A stretch of 10,331 bases of DNA from Streptomyces bikiniensis (lineage in GTDB: Bacteria > Actinomycetota > Actinomycetes > Streptomycetales > Streptomycetaceae). The stretch's first letter is position 1. Each line of letters starts with the position of its first letter. Shown piece after piece: positions 1 to 5,359 of this stretch. The DNA lies in assembly GCA_000716465.1 (NCBI GenBank), contig JNWL01000091.1, positions 1 through 10,331 of the forward strand, read 5' to 3'. The translations under genes were made by a program, and so were the position numbers. The notes under the pieces were generated by a model, which did no database searches, was not told the DNA's origin, and worked only from the letters and a program-made list of their open reading frames with translations.

Positions 1-71
1 AAGGAAGCAGCTTCCCGCCTCGCATGGTGCCTCTTGCGCTTACGCGCTCGGGGCCACCGGTGACCTATTAG

Positions 72-470
72 AACTACCGGTACTCCACCAACCACCAGGT
101 CGTCATCGATGCCGACACCCGACTGGTCGTCGTGGTCGGCCAGCCGCTCGCCGGGAACCGCAACGACTGCAAGGCATGGGAGGAGTCCGGCGCCAAGGAC
201 GCCGTCGGCAACACGGTCACGATCGCCGACGGCGGCTACCCGGGCACCGGACTGGTCATCCCACATCGCCGAGAGCGTGGCCAGAGTGACCTCCCGGACT
301 GGAAAGAGGAACACAACAAGTCCCACAAGCAGGTCTGAGCCCGCGTCGAGCACGTCTTCGCCCGCATGAAGACCTGGAAGATCCTCCGCGACTGCCGCCT
401 CAAAGGCAACGGCGTCCACCACGCCATGCTCGGCATCGCTCGGATGCACAACCTCGTTCTCGCTGGTTAG
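72..470 (+). pseudogene. IS5-family (DDE_Tnp_4 type) transposase, C-terminal half with in-frame stop
   Basis: Frame 3 from AACTACCGG at 72 reads NYRYSTNHQVVIDADTRLV, then a NRNDCKAWEESGAK segment, IADGGYPGTG (second catalytic Asp of the DDE triad) and, after a stop, ARVEHVFARMKTWKILRDC with the catalytic Glu in VEH, ending LAG-TAG at 468-470. From memory this is the C-terminal half of a Streptomyces IS5-group transposase of roughly 260-270 residues. The N-terminal half, with the first catalytic Asp, is gone; frame-3 homology stops at an in-frame TAG (69-71). A second lesion is TGA at 336-338, where relatives have Arg in KQVRARVEH; a single C-to-T change of CGA explains it. The reading frame is otherwise open on both sides of that stop, so the nonsense change looks recent. 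No function is expected without a complete copy acting in trans. Confidence 0.88.
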
Positions 471-518
471 GCAAGCGGGCCGCACCGCGGACACCGTGCC
501 CGAGGCGACTTCAAGATC

Positions 519-533
519 TTTGCGGGACAGCCC
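519..533 (+). repeat. Probable right terminal inverted repeat of the IS5 remnant
   Basis: About 50 bp after the transposase stop lies TTTGCGGGACAGCCC. Its complement, ending in GCTGTCCCGCAAA, resembles the GCTGTCCCG-type ends of Streptomyces IS5-group elements. The left end is missing, so the pair cannot be verified here. If correct, host DNA resumes near 534, only about 40 bp before the DUF4253 gene. Confidence 0.4.
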
Positions 534-571
534 TTAGGAAGCCGAAAATCCTGCACAGCTAGCATCCACAC

Positions 572-1381
572 GTGCACCCCGAACCTCGATCGGCCCTCAG
601 GACCCCGCTCCCGCCCGGCCGGATGATCACATCCGACGAGGGCGACGGAGATGTGCAGCCCCTTTGGCTCAGCGATCGGCCCGCCCCGGTCGAACTGTGG
701 GCACAGATCCAGACCGAGCACACAACCTCCGGCCTCTGGCCACTACTCCTCGACTCCCCGGATTCAGACGGCGGCGACTTCCGCCCATGGGGATCGGGCG
801 AGATCTTCCCCGAGCGGATGTCATCCCCAGCAAGCCATGACCCAGCCGGCCTGCTCGCGCAGTGGTGGGCGGCCCACACCGCCGTCGATGAAGACGACGT
901 GCTCCCCGCCGCAGAACGCCTCGCTGTCACAGCCCCCTTCGGCCAGAGCTGGCCCGGCCTCGCGCCCAGCCGAGAAACAGCAACGAACGCCGACCAACTG
1001 GCCGGCGAGTACGCGCAAGCATTCCTCACCGACCGGCCTCAATCCCGGCTGGGGCTGGTCATCGCCGCATCCGGCGCCGAGGCCCTCACCGCCGCAGGCT
1101 GGACCGGACCCTGCAACTACGACGACGACACCGCAAAGTTCTCCGCGGTCATCGCGGACTGGGAGCACCGCTTCGGTACTCGTGTCGTCGCCGTCGGATT
1201 CTCCACCCTGCACATCAGCGTCGCCGCTCCACCGATGAACCAGGAAGACGCTCTGCTGGTCGCCGCTGAGCACTTCGCCTTCTGCCCGGACAACATCTGG
1301 CAAGGCAGCCGCCCTCACACACTGGCCGCGTACGCAGAACGACTCACCGGCGCACACAACTGGGACTTCTGGTGGGACTGA
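572..1381 (+). CDS. DUF4253 domain-containing protein
   Basis: This is a 269-residue cytosolic protein with no signal peptide or membrane helix. The C-terminal half carries features I associate with the actinobacterial DUF4253 family: RLGLVIAASGAEAL (about 155-168), WTGPCNYDDDTAKFSAVI, WEHRFGTRVVAVGFSTL, AAEHFAFCPDNIWQG (about 227-241) and the terminal WDFWWD. The biochemical role of DUF4253 is not established. The start is GTG 572; TAG at 560-562 blocks extension. An internal ATG at 623 (residue 18) would delete LPPGR, which I recall as part of the conserved N-terminal region. The recognisable protein begins very near the start, while relatives have a longer leader, so the N-terminus may have been clipped when the IS arrived. 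No good Shine-Dalgarno precedes 572. It stands alone, about 300 bp from the next gene. Confidence 0.85.
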   Translation: MHPEPRSALRTPLPPGRMITSDEGDGDVQPLWLSDRPAPVELWAQIQTEHTTSGLWPLLLDSPDSDGGDFRPWGSGEIFPERMSSPASHDPAGLLAQWWAAHTAVDEDDVLPAAERLAVTAPFGQSWPGLAPSRETATNADQLAGEYAQAFLTDRPQSRLGLVIAASGAEALTAAGWTGPCNYDDDTAKFSAVIADWEHRFGTRVVAVGFSTLHISVAAPPMNQEDALLVAAEHFAFCPDNIWQGSRPHTLAAYAERLTGAHNWDFWWD

Positions 1382-1679
1382 TCATCCCCACCGCAACGCG
1401 ACCCTCACGCCCTACACGCACGACAACGGACCTTCACCGGAAAACGACAGCGGCCTTCACCAACCGAACGACACCCCAGCAACGCGGTGCCCAACCCCGC
1501 CACACCCACCACCAGTGAAAACCCGTGACGCACACCCAGTGCACATCACACGACGCGCATCAGCCACCAGGGCAGAACGAGCCCGCTGCGCGCGGCCGGA
1601 CGGACGACTGGCCGCAGGGCGTCGGACTCGATGTTAGGAGGCGATAGGGGACGAGTAGGTGGATTCTGGGAGCAGCCTT
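1382..1679. other. Intergenic stretch without a supported gene
   Basis: No ORF here has convincing codon bias or a recognisable motif. An AGGAGG at 1636-1641 has no start codon at a useful distance and looks fortuitous. No strong hairpin was found after the DUF4253 stop. Confidence 0.5.
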
Positions 1680-1685
1680 AGGAGG
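1680..1685 (+). promoter_or_regulatory. Strong ribosome binding site (AGGAGG) that sets the start of the next gene
   Basis: AGGAGG at 1680-1685 matches the anti-Shine-Dalgarno consensus. It lies 8 nt before ATG 1694 and 5 nt before GTG 1691. The GTG at 1685 overlaps the motif itself and cannot be the start. ATG 1694 is preferred. Confidence 0.7.
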
Positions 1686-1693
1686 TGGACGTG

Positions 1694-1921
1694 ATGCGCA
1701 CCCGGATCTCGGCGACCGTCTCAAATGACTCTCTAGACGAAGCGCTAAGCGCCCTGGAGAGCCTTGCACCCAGCCCTTCGGGCGTTGCCCAGAGCTATCG
1801 GCCAGGGACGTCTACGACAGCAGTGGCGGTTTCCCTACCTGGTGATGTACGGAAAGATGTGGCCACGCAGCTACGTGAGCGAACCGAGTTGTCGTTCGAG
1901 ATCGAGCTCGTGGACGACTGA
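1694..1921 (+). CDS. Small hypothetical protein, 75 residues
   Basis: The protein is MRTRISATVSNDSLDEALSA and onward, ending FEIELVDD. It is small and acidic at its C-terminus, with no membrane segment, signal peptide or cysteine. It appears to alternate an N-terminal strand (TRISATVS), a helix (DSLDEALSALESL), a strand (STTAVAVSLP), a helix (DVRKDVATQLRER) and a last strand (LSFEIELV). That pattern would suit a small alpha/beta fold, but I recognise no family. Its best support is the AGGAGG 8 nt before ATG 1694. Codon bias is weaker than in the DUF4253 gene (several third-position A/T), so it may be an import or weakly expressed. It could be one half of a small two-gene system, but no partner is visible beside it. 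Confidence 0.6.
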   Translation: MRTRISATVSNDSLDEALSALESLAPSPSGVAQSYRPGTSTTAVAVSLPGDVRKDVATQLRERTELSFEIELVDD

Positions 1922-1958
1922 CAAGCCCTGTGAGAGGCAGGTAAGTGTCAGGTCGAGG

Positions 1959-2153
1959 TCAGACGTCGGCGGAGGCGCGCAGGCCGAGCTGGACGACCGC
2001 TAGAGCGACGGCGTCACGGATGCTCAAGGCCTCGCCATCCCGGTCGGCCCCGGCACGCAGGAGCTCGGCACGCACCCCCAGGCGCTCGGCCAGCTCATGC
2101 CGGAAGCCGGTCAGGTTCCGGCAGCCACGCCACCGGCCCGGGTAGTGATCCAC
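1959..2153 (-). CDS. Unrecognised short ORF, possible gene remnant
   Basis: From GTG 2153 this encodes 64 residues: VDHYPGRWRGCRNLTGFRHE, continuing through LAERLGVRAELL and ending SIRDAVALAVVQLGLRASADV. The last 50 or so codons are strongly G/C at the third position and look truly coding, with two likely amphipathic helices. I do not recognise the family. The frame stays open back to GTG 2372, which overlaps the STAS stop as GTGA. That would permit translational coupling, but the extra 73 residues have the Pro/Arg/Ser-rich look of non-coding high-GC DNA. No Shine-Dalgarno precedes 2153. The piece may be the 3' end of a longer lost gene, or a downstream partner of the STAS gene. Confidence 0.35.
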   Translation of the reverse strand: MDHYPGRWRGCRNLTGFRHELAERLGVRAELLRAGADRDGEALSIRDAVALAVVQLGLRASADV

Positions 2154-2368
2154 ACCGGCACCGTAAAGCCGCGTACGGCCCCAGCGGAGACGGATGCACC
2201 CGGATGGGCGCCGACGGCCAGCCGAGGCGCCAGCGGGGCGTGCAGACGCCTGGGTCTTGGGGTGGGGAGAGCATGCGGGGCGCTGGTCGGAGACGGAGAC
2301 GGCCTGGGGCCGGTACCCGTGGTTCGGGTGCCGGCCCCAGGCGGGGGAAGTCCGCTTCCAGCGGTGGA

Positions 2369-2704
2369 TCACGGCTTGCAGGCGGTCAGGCCGGCGGGGG
2401 TACGGGGGATCAGTCGCGTCAGGTCATAGGCCGTGGGGAACAGGTCGGCCGCGATGAACAGGAGCTGCAGAGGCTGGTCCTGCACTCCGGTCACCGTCGT
2501 GCGGTAGTGCGGGGCGGGGCCGAAAATCAGGCGCAGGCCGGCTATGTCGGTGAAAGACAGGTGCTCCAGATCCCACACCAGGCCGGTGACCTGCTGTGGG
2601 AGGCGGTCCACGGCCGCACGCAGCGGGGGCAGGGTGTCGAGGTCGAGTTCCCCGTGCGGGGTGATACGGGCGGTGGTGCCGGTGATCGTGGTGGTGATGT
2701 CCAT
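2369..2704 (-). CDS. STAS-domain protein, anti-sigma-factor-antagonist-like
   Basis: This is a 111-residue single-domain cytosolic protein. The STAS order is present: strand MDITTTITGTTARITPHGEL, DLDTLPPLRAAVDRL (helix), GLVWDLEHLSFTDIAGLRLI, then the C-terminal beta/alpha part to LTACKP. SpoIIAA/RsbV-type STAS proteins bind an anti-sigma kinase when unphosphorylated and are switched off by phosphorylation of a Ser in a D-S-[ST]-G loop. Here the loop is TDIAG, with no Ser or Thr after the Asp. The protein may therefore not be controlled by phosphorylation, or may do something other than partner switching. ATG 2704 is chosen because GGAAGGGGGG lies about 10-20 nt upstream and the STAS fold starts there; the 44-codon upstream extension has no domain content. 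No anti-sigma factor or sigma factor gene is adjacent. Confidence 0.8.
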   Translation of the reverse strand: MDITTTITGTTARITPHGELDLDTLPPLRAAVDRLPQQVTGLVWDLEHLSFTDIAGLRLIFGPAPHYRTTVTGVQDQPLQLLFIAADLFPTAYDLTRLIPRTPAGLTACKP

Positions 2705-2837
2705 ACGGGGCGCGCCCCCCTTCCGGGGGTTGATGAGCCCACAGACGAAACACCCCCGGTCCCGAAGAGGGAGGAAGGGGTGGACGGCGATGGCGGGATG
2801 AGGGTGCCCGGAGAGGGAGCAACTCCCACATCCCAAA

Positions 2838-2861
2838 GGCCGCCGTTATCAGGTGGCGGCC
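2838..2861 (-). terminator. GC-rich hairpin, possible terminator
   Basis: GGCCGCC (2838-2844) pairs perfectly with GGCGGCC (2855-2861) around a 10-nt loop. Read on the minus strand the right arm is followed by TTT. No gene ends immediately upstream in either direction, so the role is uncertain. It lies 134 bp before the STAS start and could insulate that gene from upstream transcription. Confidence 0.35.
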
Positions 2862-3060
2862 GGTCTCTTGTCCCCCCACCGTCCCACACCCAGCGCCAGA
2901 CACGAAACGGTGCACGAATGTACGGCCGCCGAAGGACAGAGTCCCTTGACCAGTGGGTGGTCAAGGGGGCGTGGCCTTGGAGTGCAAGGCGGTCAAGGGG
3001 GGTGCGCGCCTTCGATCCGGGCGGGCCGGCCGCCGCCGGGCGGAGCGGTCACATAAGGCG

Positions 3061-3149
3061 CAGTCACACGTGGCGCCGGGTGCGGTTTCGGGGTATCGGC
3101 CGAGGTCAGCCCGTGTGACTGACAGGTCGTGTTACTCCGTGTGTGACTG
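3061..3149. repeat. Inverted and direct copies of GTGTGACTG
   Basis: CAGTCACACG (3061-3070) is the exact reverse complement of CGTGTGACTG (3112-3121), 41 nt apart. GTGTGACTG recurs in direct orientation at 3141-3149. The cluster lies just past the stop of the 58-residue membrane protein (minus strand) and upstream of the STAS gene. It could be a set of protein-binding sites or a large stem; no regulator is adjacent. Confidence 0.4.
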
Positions 3150-3171
3150 GCCGCGGGGCCGGTTCGGCGGG

Positions 3172-3348
3172 TCACCGGAGCGCCACAATCAAGGCGACGA
3201 CGGCGACGAGGACGGCAGCCCAGGCGGCGCAGGCGCCCAGCGGCTTAGCCAGGCGGGGGTGGCGGTCGGTCAGGTAGCCGATCGCGCCGAGGAACAGGAC
3301 GCTGGTGACGACCAGGAGCAGGACGACGATCAGGTGGAGCGTGGACAT
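3172..3348 (-). CDS. Small two-helix integral membrane protein, 58 residues
   Basis: From ATG 3348 the protein starts MSTLHLIVVLLLVVTSVLFL, continues into AIGYLTDRHPRLAKPLGACA and ends with a second hydrophobic run (AAWAAVLVAVVALIVALR). It has two predicted membrane helices, about residues 4-25 and 38-57, joined by a short basic loop TDRHPRLAK, so the loop is probably cytoplasmic with both ends outside. A single Cys (40) lies in helix 2. The frame is open further upstream to 3603, but that part is Pro/Arg-rich without bias. ATG 3348 is where the hydrophobic protein begins, with GAAAGAGAG upstream as a modest ribosome site. No family is recognised; proteins of this size and shape are common hypotheticals in Streptomyces. 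No operon partner is visible. Confidence 0.6.
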   Translation of the reverse strand: MSTLHLIVVLLLVVTSVLFLGAIGYLTDRHPRLAKPLGACAAWAAVLVAVVALIVALR

Positions 3349-3768
3349 GGTGGTGCTCTCTTTCGGGTGCTTGGGGGCGCTCCGGGTGAGCGCCGGGGGC
3401 AACAGTGCGGCGTGGCGGGCGGTGGATCGAGTTCTCGCGAAAATCCGTCCGGTGCCCCTGTGGGCCCTGGAGCGGAGGGGATTCGCGGACGCTTGACAGG
3501 CACGGTGAACACGGTCCGCCGGGTTGGCGAGAGCACCTTGCGGCGCCGCACACCAAGGCACGCAAGCCCCGGCCACGATGGGTATGGCGAAGGCCGCATT
3601 CAATAGCTGACCCGGGGCTTCCCGGGCGGTCGGCGTATGGAATGCGGCCTGAGGTACTGCTAAGAGCCCAGCCAGACGGTCTTACTCGGTTGTTATTTGG
3701 GGGTGGCGGCCGTTTGTGACGGGAAGTGGCCCACGTCACACTGCGAGGACGAGGGCGAGGGTAGGAAC
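3349..3768. other. Intergenic stretch without a supported gene
   Basis: Several ORFs cross this stretch in several frames, all Arg/Pro/Gly-rich in the manner of chance frames in high-GC DNA. None has a motif, a credible ribosome site plus start, or consistent third-position bias. A locally AT-richer patch around 3680-3710 (TCGGTTGTTATTTGG) may contain a promoter, but no hexamer pair is convincing. Confidence 0.4.
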
Positions 3769-3816
3769 AGGTTGCCCTACGGGTTGCCTTACAGGTTGCC
3801 CTGTAGGTTGCCCCCA
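3769..3816 (+). repeat. Four tandem 12-bp repeats (iteron-like)
   Basis: Four consecutive 12-mers are in register: AGGTTGCCCTAC (3769-3780), GGGTTGCCTTAC (3781-3792), AGGTTGCCCTGT (3793-3804), AGGTTGCCCCCA (3805-3816). The core GGTTGCC is invariant. A 12-bp period is close to a helical turn and also equals four codons, so either stacked binding sites or a decayed coding repeat is possible. No supported gene covers it. Confidence 0.75.
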
Positions 3817-4154
3817 GGTCCCCGCACCGGGCGCCTCCGTGAGGCTGTGACCTGCATGTCAAGGGGTGCGAGGAGGAGGCCGGCGTCGCCGACTACTTCC
3901 CTACAGGACCCTCCTGGGAGCTTCAGGAAGTCCGACCCGAAGACCCGTCGACTTGGACAGGGCCGGACGCGGCGCGGCAAGCGGCGCCGGGACGCGGGGC
4001 GTGGGCGTGCTCCTGGCCGTGCGCGGCGGGAGGGCAGGGCAAGAGGGTGGAGCGGCCCGGCGGTACTGCGTCCCAGAACAGCGTCTGGGCGCCGGGCCTC
4101 ACCCGCGCACGCCATATCGGCACGGGCTGAACGGACCCTATCCGCCCCGGCCGC
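3817..4154. other. Intergenic stretch, probably degraded DNA
   Basis: No supported gene. The long ORFs are Arg/Gly/Ala/Pro-rich shadows. The upstream part of the istB gene would be expected just left of 4155, but I could not follow it; the frame is closed by TGA at 4128-4130 and similarity is lost. Confidence 0.4.
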
Positions 4155-4388
4155 CGCCACGGCGCCGAGCTCCTCCTCCAGGTCCTGACCGAACGCGAGG
4201 AGAAGAACAGCGTCGCGATCGCCTCCGACAATTCCTTCGGCGGCTGGACGAAGACGTTCACTGACCCGCGCCTCTGCGTGGCCATCGTCGACCGGCTCAC
4301 GTTCAATGGCACCATCATCGAGACCGGCACCGACTCCTACCGCCTCGCCAGCACCCGAGCTCGAGCTGAGGAGCCCGCCAAGGCCGGC
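4155..4388 (+). pseudogene. istB: IS21-family helper ATPase (IstB), C-terminal fragment
   Basis: Frame 3 reads RHGAELLLQVLTEREEKNSV, then AIASDNSFGGWTKTFTDPRL, CVAIVDRLTFNGTIIETGTD and SYRLASTRARAEEPAKAG. This is the C-terminal third of IstB, the AAA+ ATPase that works with the IstA transposase in IS21 elements; the sensor-like IAS(N) strand, the FTDPRLCxAIVDRL helix and the SYRL end are recognisable. Walker A, and Walker B (expected just before GAELL), are missing, as is istA. Relatives I recall end at AKAG with TGA; here the next codon is TGG (4389-4391), so the frame runs on to 4778, antisense to the neighbouring small gene. Part of this frame can start at GTG 4278. It should have no ATPase function. 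Confidence 0.85.
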
Positions 4389-4487
4389 TGGCATCTGCCG
4401 CTGCCTGACTCGCCGGCCTACCGCCCTCTCGGGCGGCGCCGGCCCGCGTTCGCAGGCAGTGCTGTCCTGTCGCGAGAGTCGATCGGC

Positions 4488-4739
4488 TCAGTCTTCAAGG
4501 CTGCCGTCATCGACCGGACGCAGGCGGCGCCGGGCCTCCTCCAGCCGCACGTCATAGTCGGGGAAGAACAGCTCGGGCAGCATCTTGTCCAGCTGGCCGG
4601 CGATCCGATGGATCGGTGCCCATGCCGCCGGATCATCGACGGTGTTGCTGAGATCGGTCATCTGCAACCGTTCCAACCAGTCCGACAGGATCGTCGCTTC
4701 GTCGCGGGTGAGCTTGATCGTGATCTCTGGCTCTTCCAC
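4488..4739 (-). CDS. Small conserved-looking hypothetical protein, 83 residues
   Basis: The protein begins EEPEITIKLTRDEATILSDW after its initiator and continues ERLQMTDLSNTVDDPAAWAP, IHRIAGQLDKMLPELFFPDY and DVRLEEARRRL. It is soluble, acidic, mostly helical, and has no cysteine. An N-terminal strand (EITIKLT) followed by helices gives it the look of a small immunity, antitoxin or regulatory protein, but I recognise no family. GTG 4739 is preferred because AGGGGAGGGG lies just upstream; GTG 4784 gives 98 residues with a poorer site, and its extra 15 residues (MSSNVESPVRRGGAG) look unstructured. It sits between the IstB and kinase remnants and seems intact. It overlaps, in antisense, the run-on frame of the IstB remnant. 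Confidence 0.6.
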   Translation of the reverse strand: MEEPEITIKLTRDEATILSDWLERLQMTDLSNTVDDPAAWAPIHRIAGQLDKMLPELFFPDYDVRLEEARRRLRPVDDGSLED

Positions 4740-4921
4740 CCCGGCCCCTCCCCTTCGAACAGGCGACTCAACGTTTGACGACACAACCTACCGATCGCCA
4801 GCTCCGCGAGACCGACCAGCCTTCATCGGGCCGGACACGTGCCGTCATCTCTCGTCGACATTCCCGAGCCGGTTGATCACCAACTGCCTCCGCAACCCAT
4901 CGACAAACGCTGTTCCTGGAG

Positions 4922-5209
4922 ATGAACGAAGCCAAGGTGCCGACCGCGCTTGAGCAGCTGGTCGACCGCCTCCTGGCGAAGGACCCAGCCCAGTGGCCGG
5001 GCAGCGCGGCAGAAGTCTGTGAACGCCTGGAGGAGATGGACGACCACCATGCCGACACGCCTCTGCCCAGCCGTGGACCTGACGTGACGTCCACCGTGGA
5101 GCTCACACCTCAGGAGGCCGCTCACGGAGCGGTACTCCCCACGCGGATGACTTCCCACCGGCCCTGTCCGGCTCTTGGAGCAGTTGGTCTTCTCGACGGC
5201 CGCTACTGA
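4922..5209 (+). pseudogene. Ser/Thr protein kinase, 3' remnant (subdomain XI) with run-on tail
   Basis: The frame reads MNEAKVPTALEQLVDRLLAK, DPAQWPGSAAEVCERLEEMD, then a Pro/Ser-rich linker and TSTVELTPQEAAHGAVLPT. The LEQLVDRLLAKDPAxRP-AAEVxxRLE stretch is the end of a Hanks-type kinase domain. In this motif the Arg of DPxxRP is near-invariant; here it is Trp, explained by CGG to TGG. No glycine loop, HRD or DFG motif is found upstream: the frame is closed by TGA at 4874 and nothing kinase-like precedes it. VELTPQEAAHGA resembles a DnaJ-type C-terminal strand motif, so the parent may have been a kinase fusion (weak). ATG 4922 is merely the first start in the fragment. Confidence 0.55.
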
Positions 5210-5359
5210 AGAGTTCGCCAAGTTCACCGTCATCCACCGGGGGCGGCCGTCGGCCTCCGTGGTTCCCCGCTGCGGCCGTGCCGCAGAATCCACCGTTTCG
5301 AGAAGCTGGGCTGGCTGAGATCCACCCACTTCCACGGCACTGCTCTATCGATGCCAAGG

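Noticed and set aside
1..71. Left edge as the N-terminal part of the IS5 transposase
   Set aside because: No frame gives the expected first-Asp region, and the homologous frame is closed by TAG at 69-71.
2204..3118. A 304-residue plus-strand frame across the STAS region
   Set aside because: It is Gly/Arg-rich, has no motif, and lies antisense to a clear STAS domain.
3789..4394. A 201-residue minus-strand frame
   Set aside because: Its best-looking half is the mirror of the IstB sequence on the plus strand; IstB motifs decide the strand.
4877..5357. Minus-strand frames over the kinase remnant
   Set aside because: They are antisense to the kinase-like frame and rich in Arg/Ser/Gly without any motif.
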